DNA of 14,455 nucleotides from an uncultured Ilumatobacter sp. (GCA_937905835.1 CALCXK010000078.1:1-14455), one strand, 5' to 3'. Counted from the stretch's first letter, positions 1-7,971 are shown. Program-made: numbers and translations. The notes: generated by a model from the sequence alone, not told the origin.

Positions 1-144
1 CCAACTCTGCAACCGACGACATAGTTAAGTATACACGTGTTCGTATAACATACTCCATACGATCAGATGTTCGATACAATTCTCTCGATGAACACGGTTG
101 ATAGACCTTCCCGAGGGACCTCCGACGACGCCACCGCACAATCG
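1..144. other. Intergenic edge, no gene seen
   Basis: This stretch lies downstream of the small lipoprotein gene and continues past the window edge. It is visibly AT-richer than the rest, mostly over the first 90 bases. I see no convincing coding sequence. A + strand frame opening at position 67 runs antisense to the lipoprotein and looks like a shadow. The stretch contains the dyad and possible leftward promoter listed separately. Confidence 0.6.
28..48 (-). promoter_or_regulatory. Possible leftward promoter -10 with operator-like dyad
   Basis: Read on the - strand, positions 33-28 give TATACT, a good match to a sigma-70 type -10 box pointing out of the window. It overlaps an inverted repeat with arms GTATAC (29-34) and GTATAA (43-48), of which five bases pair perfectly (TATAC/GTATA) around an 8-base spacer. 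An ACACGTGT palindrome sits at 33-40. Promoter plus overlapping dyad would suit a repressed - strand gene to the left of the window. No clear -35 box was found, so this is tentative. Confidence 0.3.
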
Positions 145-573
145 CTACGCGCAGCCAGTCACCTCATCGTCTTCTGCGACGGGGCGGTACCGCACCGACA
201 CCCCCTCAGCCGTCGCAGTCAGATTGGTGTCACTGTCAGAAAGCACCACTTCGAGCACGATCAGCTCTTGCCCACCTTCGATCGCCTCCGCCCATTCGGC
301 CGGCATCCAATCACCGGGCTGCGTTGCTTCGTCGGTGATCCAGAGCGTGTCGTTCACAGGATTAAGCACCCGGACGCCGCAATGTGTTCCAACAACGAGT
401 GCGTGCGCCTCACCCACCGGCAGGTCGGCGCCGGGTTCGAGAATCGGGAGCAGGGCATCGATCGAATTTGCTGGTCCGCTGAACGTCTCGGACGAACCCT
501 GATCGGAGCATCCTGCAGCCAGAACTCCGACAGCAACGGCCAGAGCCAGCCGCCGACCCCGTGGACACCGCAC
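145..573 (-). CDS. Small lipoprotein of unknown function
   Basis: I do not recognise this 142-residue protein. The N-terminus has arginines at residues 2, 5, 7 and 8, a hydrophobic stretch, and a lipobox LAAGC with Cys22 as the predicted lipidated residue, so it should be an envelope lipoprotein. The mature part is acidic and has two further cysteines, one in an HCGVRV motif and one two residues from the C-terminus. They could form a disulfide. The pattern resembles small secreted actinobacterial proteins with one compact beta-rich domain, but that is an impression only. The GTG at 573 is chosen because it puts a normal signal peptide directly at the start. Longer frames would run into the divergent PLP-enzyme gene. 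No clear Shine-Dalgarno was seen. Confidence 0.7.
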   Translation of the reverse strand: MRCPRGRRLALAVAVGVLAAGCSDQGSSETFSGPANSIDALLPILEPGADLPVGEAHALVVGTHCGVRVLNPVNDTLWITDEATQPGDWMPAEWAEAIEGGQELIVLEVVLSDSDTNLTATAEGVSVRYRPVAEDDEVTGCA

Positions 574-676
574 GACATGGACAATAGCCGTCGAGCGATC
601 AGCCGAAGTCCGCGACAAATACTGACGGGACCATCGCGCTGAGCGGACCGTGGCGCAGGGGCCGTAGCCTGCCGCG

Positions 677-1780
677 ATGAACGACTGGACGCCCGAGACC
701 TGGCTGATCGCTGCCGGACGCAACCGCACACCAGGTGAGCCGCTCAACGTGGCGCCTGTGTTGGCCTCGAACTTCTACCTCCCCGACGACCGGCTGTACA
801 GCCGATCAGACGGTACACCGACGTCGGACGCACTCGAAGAACTCGTCGGCGGCATGGAAAACGGTAAGGCGCTGTCGTTCGCATCGGGAATGGCGGCCGC
901 CGCCGTCATTCTCCATCGACTTCGGGTGGGGTCGACAATCGCGGTGCCTCTCGACCCGTATCACGGCGTTGCCGGCATCGTCAACGAAGGCGAAGCCCAA
1001 GGCCGGTGGACCGTGCTCAGGCTCGACCAGGCTGACACGTCGGCGTGGCTCGACGCGCTGCAGACCTGCGATCTTGTCTGGCTGGAAACGCCGGAGAACC
1101 CGCTGATGACGGTGGCCGACCTGCCAACCATCTGCGCGGCTCCCCGTCGCGACGGCACGATCGTCGCGGTCGACAGCACCTTTGCAACGTCGCTCAACCA
1201 GCAGCCGCTCGACCTCGGCGCCGACGTCGTGATGCACTCGGCCACGAAATTCATCGGCGGTCACTCCGACCTGCTCGCCGGCGTGTTGATCACCCGCAAC
1301 AACGAACTGCTCGACGAGTTCCGCCACCGGCGGCTCCTGTACGGGGCCACGATCGGCGGGATGGAAGCGTTCCTGACGATCCGTGGGGCGCGCACCATGG
1401 CACTCCGGATGGAACGAGCACAGCAGAACGCCATGGAATTAGCAATTCGGCTTGAAGCGCATCCGGAGATCAGCCGGGTGCTGTACCCCGGCCTGCCCAG
1501 CCACCCGACGCACGCCGTGGCCACAACGTTCATGACCGGCTTCGGCGCCATGATGTCGTTCGAGACGACTGGTGCAGGTGAGCGGGCCACCGACGTGTGT
1601 AACCGGATGGAACTCGTCAACCATGCCACCAGCCTCGGTGGCGTTGAAACCACGATGGAGCGGCGCGCAGTGATTCCTGGTCAGGAACGGATTCCCCCGA
1701 CGCTCATCCGTTTAAGCGTCGGCTGCGAACAGGTCGACGATCTCTGGGCCGACTTCGTGCAGGCCCTCGTCACGACCTGA
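677..1780 (+). CDS. Cys/Met metabolism PLP-dependent enzyme (cystathionine gamma-lyase/synthase family)
   Basis: This is a 367-residue fold-type I PLP enzyme of the trans-sulfuration family, a cytosolic group that lyses or forms C-S bonds in cystathionine, homocysteine or methionine. Visible landmarks are YSRSDGTPTS (41-50, the phosphate-binding YSR segment), FASGMAA (68-74), the cofactor-stacking tyrosine in DPYHG (Tyr95), LETPENP (136-142), Asp166 in VDSTFAT for the pyridine nitrogen, Schiff-base Lys191 in SATKFIGGHSD, and the C-terminal TSLGGVET and RLSVG segments. All key elements are present and the length is only slightly below the usual 380-400. Lyase, synthase and methionine gamma-lyase cannot be told apart here. 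The gene stands alone on this strand, its 3' end overlapping the convergent dimethylformamidase-like gene by 11 bp. Confidence 0.92.
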   Translation: MNDWTPETWLIAAGRNRTPGEPLNVAPVLASNFYLPDDRLYSRSDGTPTSDALEELVGGMENGKALSFASGMAAAAVILHRLRVGSTIAVPLDPYHGVAGIVNEGEAQGRWTVLRLDQADTSAWLDALQTCDLVWLETPENPLMTVADLPTICAAPRRDGTIVAVDSTFATSLNQQPLDLGADVVMHSATKFIGGHSDLLAGVLITRNNELLDEFRHRRLLYGATIGGMEAFLTIRGARTMALRMERAQQNAMELAIRLEAHPEISRVLYPGLPSHPTHAVATTFMTGFGAMMSFETTGAGERATDVCNRMELVNHATSLGGVETTMERRAVIPGQERIPPTLIRLSVGCEQVDDLWADFVQALVTT

Positions 1781-3332
1781 CCTCGGCGCCGCATGAGCCC
1801 AGGTAACGGTCGAGTAGGTTCGATGTCACTTGCTGGACCTCAGGGTCGTCGCCCAGCCCAAACGCCCAGTCTGTCGTACCTATCACGACGACTTCGCCGC
1901 CGTTGTCACCAAACGGTTCAACGACCATCATCACTGAGTTGCCATGTCGAACGCGCGCCAGGCTGTCAGCGTCCACGCGCCCGTGCAGCCGAGACGCGAT
2001 GAACTCGATGTCACCCTGATCACTGAGCGCTGAGATCGATGCCGGATACTCACCCATCCCAACATTGCTTGCTGGTGTGAATGCAACGACAACCGTCTGC
2101 TCGCCACTCGGCGCGTTGGCGTGCGGCCGAGTGATCGGAAGCTGGTAATCGTCAAAATCGAGCAGCCGGCCGGTCGTCTCGTAGCCGACGACGCCGTGCT
2201 TGGTCCCGAGCAAATCGCCGTAACGCAGACCCGTACCCGCAACCAACCAGTGGTCGGCTCGATAGACCGTGTAGCCGCCCGATCCGCGGGGCGTGGCCTG
2301 TCCGAAACGGCTGTACAAGCCCCACGCCGAACCGGCTCCGAACAACGACCATTCGGGATTGGCGACGATTGGATCGCACCACATACCCGACATCTCTGCC
2401 TCGCGGCCCTCGGCCATCACCGGGTCGGTGTCGTGCGCTGAGTACTTGTGGCACACCATCGCATTGCCTTCGAGGCGGACTTGCCAGAACATCGTGTTGC
2501 CCGACATCGACGCGATGTTGCCGCCCTGCTCGACGTGCTGTTCGAGAGTTCGTCGCTGCGATGCCGACCAGTACTCGTCGTGTCCGACATCGATGAACAG
2601 GTCGTAGCTGTCGAGCGCGTTCGGGTCTTCAAGATCGCTCGAGACGCAGTAGTCAAACCGGTAGCCAGCTCGTTCGGCCCACTCGACAAATCGTCGCTCG
2701 TGAGCAAACCATCCAGTCGAGCCGATCGCTGCCGGGTAGCCGTTCGTCAACCGGTACTCCTGAAAGTGGTCGCCGTTGACATCGGGCTCTTCGCCCCAGC
2801 GCGTCGGCCGTGACTTCCGGTCGTCCCGTTCGACCTCGGGCCGGCTCAGCATCCCGCGGCTCCATGGCCGATCGAAACTCACTTGGTTACCGCCGGTATA
2901 CAGGCTTTTGCCACCCCAGGTGTTGTACGCGTTCCAGGTGTTCGTCGACAGCATGAGTACGGCGCTCGCCCGGTCGTCCGGGTCGCCGGTGACAACGAAG
3001 CCGGAGTACGACACGTCATGGCCAGGAGCAGCGTCAGCGGCAGTGACCGTCACGAGATAGAAGCCCGACCGCCACGACGGGCCAGTAGCAATCGACAGCG
3101 AGGCGGCCCAGCCGCATCCGTTGCTGTCGGCATCGCTCGGTGGCGGCGCCGACACGCCCGGGTTGCCAAGCGACTTCCACACGACCTCACGTGCTCCACC
3201 CCACCGTTCGACCACCACGTCGAACATGGCCGCCTTGGTCGAGACGTGCAGGCCGATCGAGCCGCCGGGTGCTGTGCTCAGCTGCGAGCAGTAGCTCTCG
3301 ATTTCGTCGTAGAACGTGATGTCGTCGGCCAT
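1770..3332 (-). CDS. N,N-dimethylformamidase large (beta) subunit-like protein
   Basis: This 520-residue protein matches the family of the dimethylformamidase large subunit, which hydrolyses N,N-dimethylformamide to dimethylamine and formate at a mononuclear iron held by two tyrosines and a glutamate. Visible elements are an N-terminal beta-rich region (about 20-115, ending WRSGFYLVTV...GFVV), NTWNAYNTWGGKSLY (131-145), SFDRPWSRG (152-160), YDLFIDVGHDEYWS (243-256) and GGNIASMSGNTMFW (270-283). Glu253 in GHDEYW and Tyr136/Tyr145 are the likely iron ligands, by analogy. The protein is much shorter than the roughly 760-residue characterised enzyme, has no signal peptide, and no small subunit gene is nearby. 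The ATG at 3332 is chosen because the upstream frame is only a shadow of the serine hydrolase gene, which ends 16 bp before. The true substrate is unknown, and many homologues are not tested amidases. Confidence 0.8.
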   Translation of the reverse strand: MADDITFYDEIESYCSQLSTAPGGSIGLHVSTKAAMFDVVVERWGGAREVVWKSLGNPGVSAPPPSDADSNGCGWAASLSIATGPSWRSGFYLVTVTAADAAPGHDVSYSGFVVTGDPDDRASAVLMLSTNTWNAYNTWGGKSLYTGGNQVSFDRPWSRGMLSRPEVERDDRKSRPTRWGEEPDVNGDHFQEYRLTNGYPAAIGSTGWFAHERRFVEWAERAGYRFDYCVSSDLEDPNALDSYDLFIDVGHDEYWSASQRRTLEQHVEQGGNIASMSGNTMFWQVRLEGNAMVCHKYSAHDTDPVMAEGREAEMSGMWCDPIVANPEWSLFGAGSAWGLYSRFGQATPRGSGGYTVYRADHWLVAGTGLRYGDLLGTKHGVVGYETTGRLLDFDDYQLPITRPHANAPSGEQTVVVAFTPASNVGMGEYPASISALSDQGDIEFIASRLHGRVDADSLARVRHGNSVMMVVEPFGDNGGEVVVIGTTDWAFGLGDDPEVQQVTSNLLDRYLGSCGAEVRS

Positions 3333-3348
3333 GTCGTTGCTTGATCGA

Positions 3349-4611
3349 TCAGCTTGCGTTGACGGCGTCGTCGATGATGGCATACAGCTGACCAGCGAGG
3401 TCGTTGCCGATACCCGACGTCGCCTCCACAACGAGGTAGACGCCGTAGCCGTCTTCCAGGTCGAGCCACGGCACCGTGCCGTAGGCGCCGCCATCACTGA
3501 TTCGGCCACTCTCACGGTCGATCCACCAGCCCATGCCGTAACCCGTTCCGGCACCACGAGCTGAACCGTCGTAGGCAGCAGCGATCCGGTCGGCGTGCAT
3601 CGTGTCCAGCGCATTCTGCGAAAGCACCTGCTCGTCGCCACACACGCCACCGCGCAGATGCATGAGCAGCAATCGGCCGTAATCGGGGGCGGTGATGTAG
3701 GCGCCTCCCTCGAGGTTCGGATTATCGGTGGCAATCAACGTGGACGGGTTGGAGTTGAACTCGACCGGGTAGTTGAAGCCTTCACCCATCTGTGTGAAGT
3801 GATTGTTGAATGCCAGCGAATTGACACCGCACGGCTGGACGTAGGTCTCGTCGATCAGCTCAGCCCAGGACTTGCCCGATACTGCTTCGGCCACGGCACC
3901 AGCGATCTGCCATTGTGCACCGCCGTAGTTGAACGCGACATCCGGCCCGTTGATGTCAGCGTCGTCGGCTGGCGAGGTGAAGATGCTCTTGGCGCAATCC
4001 TGCAGTGTGCCAACCGGGAGGAACTGGCACACGTAGGGGCCGTAGGCGGGATTGGGAAACAACCCGACAAGGCCCGAGCTGTTGGACAGGAGCTGTGCTG
4101 GGGTGATCTCCGGGTTGCCCGACCCCCAGTCGACCGCGTCGGCGACTGGCGCGTCGATATCGAGGAGTCCGTCGTCTTGCAGGCGCAGGAGCACCCCGGC
4201 CACGAGCATCTTGCTCGACGATGCGATGAGTGAGGAACGTTCCGGGCCGAACTCGCCCCAGTACCGCTCGAGGATCACGCCGTCGTCGGCATCGACGATT
4301 ACGAGGCCCGCACCGTTCAACCCGCGGTCATCGACAAATGCCTGCACGACCAGGTCGACACCAGCGAAGTCGTACGCGGTCGGTTCGGGCTCGGCCTCGG
4401 TCACGACCGGCTCGGCTTCTGGCTCCGTGCCGACGGGCGCCGTCTCGGTCCCTACTGGGTCAGCGTCCGACACCAGTTCGGCGATTGGCACCCTTGCGTC
4501 GGTCACGACCGGCCCGGCGGCTGAAGAGGCAGCACCATCGTCACTGCCAGCGCAGGCTGCAACACCCAACGCAGCGACGACCGAGAGAAACAGGAGTCGG
4601 CGGCTCTTCAC
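3349..4611 (-). CDS. Beta-lactamase-family serine hydrolase lipoprotein
   Basis: This 420-residue protein belongs to the class C beta-lactamase/penicillin-binding-protein-like serine hydrolases (PF00144), which act as esterases, peptidases or amidases outside the membrane. A GTG start gives a signal peptide with lipobox GVAAC (Cys20). Residues 40-80 form an acidic Pro/Thr/Glu linker with near-repeats of PVGTE. The catalytic domain has SSSK at 131-134 (nucleophile Ser131, Lys134), then VLLRLQDDGLLDIDAPV. The second motif reads Tyr229-Gly-Gly where Tyr-x-Asn is typical. The third reads DGGAYG (373-378) in place of HTG or KTG. Spacing fits the family, so the changes look like subfamily features, not damage. 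The gene is first in a likely two-gene unit with the dimethylformamidase-like gene. Substrate unknown. Confidence 0.88.
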   Translation of the reverse strand: MKSRRLLFLSVVAALGVAACAGSDDGAASSAAGPVVTDARVPIAELVSDADPVGTETAPVGTEPEAEPVVTEAEPEPTAYDFAGVDLVVQAFVDDRGLNGAGLVIVDADDGVILERYWGEFGPERSSLIASSSKMLVAGVLLRLQDDGLLDIDAPVADAVDWGSGNPEITPAQLLSNSSGLVGLFPNPAYGPYVCQFLPVGTLQDCAKSIFTSPADDADINGPDVAFNYGGAQWQIAGAVAEAVSGKSWAELIDETYVQPCGVNSLAFNNHFTQMGEGFNYPVEFNSNPSTLIATDNPNLEGGAYITAPDYGRLLLMHLRGGVCGDEQVLSQNALDTMHADRIAAAYDGSARGAGTGYGMGWWIDRESGRISDGGAYGTVPWLDLEDGYGVYLVVEATSGIGNDLAGQLYAIIDDAVNAS

Positions 4612-4775
4612 GTAGCCGACCGTACAACGCTGTCACCGATCGGCCGAGGTCGAGTTCTAATTGCCGCCCCACGACCCCTCGTATCCTCCGGCCGCTCGCA
4701 TCTTTCGACGCCGCTTGCTCCCTCCACTCGATGGCGATTTCGCCTCCGGGCCATCCGACGTGTCAGCATTGTTGG
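4612..4775. promoter_or_regulatory. Divergent intergenic promoter region
   Basis: These 164 bp separate the divergently transcribed serine hydrolase and alkylsulfatase genes and must hold both promoters. On the + strand TATCCT (4682-4687) could be a -10 box, with TTGCCG (4661-4666) only 15 bases upstream, a weak pair. No strong dyad or riboswitch-like structure was seen. If the alkylsulfatase starts at 4731, the region is shorter. Confidence 0.4.
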
Positions 4776-6710
4776 ATGGCCGCTTCTCCGAAACCACCGA
4801 CGCGGCACACACTCGACATCCTCGCGACGTCAGCAAGCCAGTTCACTCCCGACCCTGCCGACACCGAACGGGCCAACCGCGGGCTGATCGCGACGCACGA
4901 GACCGGTCTCATCGAAGAAGATGGGCGCACCGTTTGGGACATCAGCCGACACGACTTCGTGCGCGAGTCTGAGGTTGCTCCGAGTTCAGTCCACGCCAGC
5001 CTCTGGCACCAAGCCCGGCTCAATGCGGTACACGGCCTGTTCGAAGTTGCCCCCGGCCTGTGGCAGGCGCGTGGCTACGACATCTCCAACATCAGCTTCC
5101 TTGCTGGCGAGCGCGGCTGGGTGATCATTGACCCGCTGACCAGCGAAGCATGTGCTCGGGCCTGCCTCGACCTGGCCAACGCCGAACTCGGCGAGCGACC
5201 CGTTACGGCGGTGATCTACACCCATAGCCACCTCGACCACTTCGGTGGTGTGCGCGGCGTGGTTGACGAGGCCGCCGTCGATGCCGGCGAGGTGCAAATC
5301 ATTGCCCCTGACCAGTTCATGCGCGAGGCCGTCTTCGAGAACGTCATCGCGGGCCCAGCGATGGGCCGCCGTGCGTCCTACCAGTTCGGTATGACGCTGC
5401 CGGCTGGGCCGCTGCAGCACGTCGACTGCGGGCTGGGCAAGGCCACGCCGACGGGCACAATCGGGCTCATTCCGCCGACGATCTCCATCATGGAGACCGG
5501 TCAGGAACTCGTCGTCGACGGCATCCGGATCATCTTCCAGCTGACGCCCGAAGCCGAAGCGCCCGCCGAGATGAACTTCTTCTTCCCCGACAAAGGCGAA
5601 GCCGGCCCCGATGGCAAGCCGATGGGATGGCTGTGCATGGCCGAGAACTGCTCGCACAACATGCACAACCTCTTACCCCTCCGCGGTGCGCAGGCGCGTG
5701 ACTCGCTCGGTTGGTCGAAGTACATCAACGAGGCACTCGAACTGTTCGGCGCCGACACAGCGCTCATGTTCGCCAGCCACCATTGGCCGCGCTGGGGAAC
5801 CAACGACGTCGCAGAGTTCCTGCGCCAGCAGCGCGATCTGTACCGCTGGATGCACGACCAAACGATGCGCCTAGCGAACAAGGGTCTCACCCCGACCGAG
5901 ATCGCCGACGAACTTGCGCTGCCGAGTGCGTTCACCGATCAGATCCACACGCGCGGCTACTACGGCGCGCTCATCCACAACGTCAAGGCCGTGTACCAGC
6001 GCTACCTCGGGTGGTACGACGGCAACCCTGCCCGACTGTGGAATCACCAGCCCACTGAGGCTGGCCGCCGCTACGTCGAACTCGCAGGCGGGGCCGACGC
6101 CCTCCTGGTGCACGCCCAGGCGGCGTTCGACCAGGGCGACTATCGCTGGGTGGCCGAAGTGGTGAACCACCTCGTGTTCGCCGATCCCACCAATACCGCT
6201 GGCCGCGAGCTGCAGGCCGATGCGTTGGAACAGCTGGGCTATCAGGCTGAGTCGGCCACGTGGCGCAATGCGTACCTGACTGGCGCAATGGAACTCCGTG
6301 ACGGCCCACCTCCAGCGCGACCTGCGCCGGCTCGGCCCGGCATGGCGGTGGCACTGACGATCGACATGATCTTCGACGCCCTCGCCATTCGGCTCAAGGC
6401 CGAAGAGGTCGCCGGTGAACGAGTGATCTCCAACTGGCAGTTCACCGACCTCGACGACGGTGCAGCGTCATGGGTGCTCGCGCTCGAGAACCAGGCAATC
6501 CACTACGTGCAAGGTCGTCATGCTGACGATGCCGCAGTCACGGTCACACTGACCAAGAGCGACTTCGTTCAGATCACCGGTGGAGCCATGACCTTCATCG
6601 ACGCGGTCACCGCAGGCAAGGTCGAACTCGACGGCGATCCATCCGCCCTGGTCACGATCTTCGGCAACCTCGATACCTTCGAAACCGGCTTCCCCATCGT
6701 CGAGCCGTAA
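4776..6710 (+). CDS. MBL-fold alkyl/aryl sulfatase (SdsA1/BDS1-like)
   Basis: This 644-residue enzyme is a complete member of the zinc-dependent alkylsulfatases, which hydrolyse alkyl sulfate esters to alcohol and sulfate. The metallo-beta-lactamase domain has THSHLDHFGG (149-158) with His150, His152, Asp154 and His155. The AENCSHNMHNL segment (289-299) carries the metal-binding Glu290, and SHHWPRWG (334-341) provides another histidine ligand. Next come LRGAQARD (302-309), a helical dimerisation domain (about 345-500, with repeat-like helices from 435), a Pro/Ala/Arg-rich linker (510-522) and an SCP2-like C-terminal domain (about 523-640). No signal peptide is visible, whereas SdsA1 is secreted, so this one appears cytosolic. 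ATG 4776 is preferred. ATG 4731 in the same frame would add 15 residues, and frames further upstream are shadow. Physiological substrate unknown. Confidence 0.93.
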   Translation: MAASPKPPTRHTLDILATSASQFTPDPADTERANRGLIATHETGLIEEDGRTVWDISRHDFVRESEVAPSSVHASLWHQARLNAVHGLFEVAPGLWQARGYDISNISFLAGERGWVIIDPLTSEACARACLDLANAELGERPVTAVIYTHSHLDHFGGVRGVVDEAAVDAGEVQIIAPDQFMREAVFENVIAGPAMGRRASYQFGMTLPAGPLQHVDCGLGKATPTGTIGLIPPTISIMETGQELVVDGIRIIFQLTPEAEAPAEMNFFFPDKGEAGPDGKPMGWLCMAENCSHNMHNLLPLRGAQARDSLGWSKYINEALELFGADTALMFASHHWPRWGTNDVAEFLRQQRDLYRWMHDQTMRLANKGLTPTEIADELALPSAFTDQIHTRGYYGALIHNVKAVYQRYLGWYDGNPARLWNHQPTEAGRRYVELAGGADALLVHAQAAFDQGDYRWVAEVVNHLVFADPTNTAGRELQADALEQLGYQAESATWRNAYLTGAMELRDGPPPARPAPARPGMAVALTIDMIFDALAIRLKAEEVAGERVISNWQFTDLDDGAASWVLALENQAIHYVQGRHADDAAVTVTLTKSDFVQITGGAMTFIDAVTAGKVELDGDPSALVTIFGNLDTFETGFPIVEP

Positions 6711-6749
6711 CGCTGAGTCGACCGGTCACCTGGTCGCCCAGAGAGAGCA

Positions 6750-6790
6750 GAGGCAGGGATCATCAGCAACTCGCTGACGATCCCTGCCTC
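6750..6790. terminator. Bidirectional terminator hairpin
   Basis: Twelve bases at 6750-6761 (GAGGCAGGGATC) pair perfectly with 6779-6790. After one A-C mismatch, TCAGC (6763-6767) pairs with GCTGA (6773-6777) around a 5-base loop. This 17-bp stem lies in the 96-bp gap between two convergent genes, as expected of a shared terminator. Neither side has a clear T-tract, so it may act with Rho or mainly protect 3' ends. Confidence 0.75.
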
Positions 6791-6806
6791 CATTCCGACT
6801 CGGGTC

Positions 6807-7958
6807 TTAGTTACCGCCCTCCTTGAGGACAACGGTCTCGGATTTGTAGTCGTTACCGAAGAGATCTGCGCCGTCGCCGACGAGTGCCCATGCGGCCTTG
6901 GTGATCTCGGTGGTGAACGCACCATCGCTCGGCGGTGCGGTGAGAACCGTTGCGCCTTCGAGGTTCGGTGTGCTCTGGCTGATCGACACGGTGCGGTCCC
7001 AGTCAGCACTGTTCATGAGGCCGACACCGTCGGGAGCCGGCCAGATGAGCTTGTTGACTTCGTTCATCATCCACTGCTGATGACTCTCGCCAAGGGTGGA
7101 ACCCGCTGTGGTGACGATCGTGGCGCACTCGGCCACGTTGTCACGGCAGTAGGCCCATCCCTGCAGGGACGCTGCAACAAATCGAGTGGCCTGATCCTTG
7201 TACTCGGCATCATTGGCCAGGCGCCCAGCGTCGGCCCAGACCGCGTCCTGGAGCATGCCAACGCCGACTTCTTCGTAGCTGATGACGTTGAAGTCATCGG
7301 CAGTGTACAGCTCACCGGTTGCAGGGTTGATGGCCTCGAGGACCTGGGCGTACTCGTTGTACGTCATTGCCTCGGCGGCATCGATCTCGCCTTCGAGTAG
7401 TGCGACCATGTCGAACTGCTGGCCAACAAGGGTGACATCGCTCGCCGGGTCGAGACCTTCGGCGCCGATCGCAGCGAACACTTCGTACTCGTTGCCGTAG
7501 CCCCAGTTGCCGATCGTTTTGCCAGCAAAGTCGGCCGGCGAGGTGATACCCGAGTCAGCAAAGCTGACCTGCAGTGTGCCGGACCGCGCGAACACCTGCG
7601 AGATGTTGACGATGTCAGCGCCTGCCTCACGAGTCTGGAGTGCCTTGGGAACCCACGCAATCGCGAAGTCGACGTTGCCGGTCGCAAGTTCAGCCTGCGG
7701 CACGATCTCGACGGCCCCTTCCTTGATTTCAACGTCAAGGCATTGGGCTGCGTAGAAGCCCTTGTCGGCTGCTGCGTAGTAGCCAGCGAACTGTGCCTGG
7801 GTGAACCACTGCAGCTGCAAGCTGACCGAGTCGACCGTTTCGCATGCAGCGGCGTCGCCCGAACCTCCTGCATCGTCGCTGCCGCAGGCCGCGGCAACAA
7901 GCCCCAGCACTGTCGCACCGACAGCAATTGCTCTCAATGTTTGCTTTCTGTTGGTCAT
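6807..7958 (-). CDS. ABC transporter substrate-binding lipoprotein, NMT1/THI5-like
   Basis: This 383-residue protein captures the substrate of the adjacent ABC importer outside the membrane. The signal peptide ends in lipobox VAAAC (Cys25), followed by a Gly/Ser/Asp linker. The mature domain starts with LQLQWFTQAQFAGYYAA (48-64), the hallmark of the NMT1/THI5-like group that includes the hydroxymethylpyrimidine binder ThiY and the riboflavin binder RibY. It continues with ELATGNVDFAI (90-100), GKTIGNWGYGNEYEV (146-160) and an E/D-rich C-lobe. Members bind pyrimidines, flavins, alkanesulfonates or related compounds, so the ligand is open. ATG 7958 is chosen because GGGGGAGAG lies just upstream and it leaves a normal signal peptide. 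An in-frame ATG at 8003 overlaps the upstream stop as ATGA and would add 15 residues. It is the last gene of the operon. Confidence 0.92.
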   Translation of the reverse strand: MTNRKQTLRAIAVGATVLGLVAAACGSDDAGGSGDAAACETVDSVSLQLQWFTQAQFAGYYAAADKGFYAAQCLDVEIKEGAVEIVPQAELATGNVDFAIAWVPKALQTREAGADIVNISQVFARSGTLQVSFADSGITSPADFAGKTIGNWGYGNEYEVFAAIGAEGLDPASDVTLVGQQFDMVALLEGEIDAAEAMTYNEYAQVLEAINPATGELYTADDFNVISYEEVGVGMLQDAVWADAGRLANDAEYKDQATRFVAASLQGWAYCRDNVAECATIVTTAGSTLGESHQQWMMNEVNKLIWPAPDGVGLMNSADWDRTVSISQSTPNLEGATVLTAPPSDGAFTTEITKAAWALVGDGADLFGNDYKSETVVLKEGGN

Positions 7959-7962
7959 GGTT

Positions 7963-7971
7963 CTCTCCCCC
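7963..7971 (-). promoter_or_regulatory. Shine-Dalgarno deciding the binding-protein start
   Basis: On the - strand this reads GGGGGAGAG, followed by AACC and ATG at 7958. The GGAG core sits six bases from that ATG. It supports the internal start over the ATG at 8003, which has only a weak GGCGGA upstream. Confidence 0.65.

Noticed and set aside
67..642. + strand open frame of 191 codons at the left edge
   Set aside because: It is antisense to the small lipoprotein, has no recognisable domain and carries an Arg/Ser/Pro-rich composition typical of shadow frames in GC-rich DNA.
574..747. Longer start for the small lipoprotein
   Set aside because: It would put about 58 residues ahead of the signal peptide and overlap the start of the divergent PLP-enzyme gene.
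3333..3734. N-terminal extension of the dimethylformamidase-like frame
   Set aside because: It is an out-of-frame reading of the serine hydrolase 3' end, low in recognisable features; the ATG at 3332 fits the family start.
4230..4775. N-terminal 182-residue extension of the alkylsulfatase frame
   Set aside because: It lies antisense to the serine hydrolase gene, is Arg/Pro-rich without domain features, and the family similarity begins only after ATG 4776.
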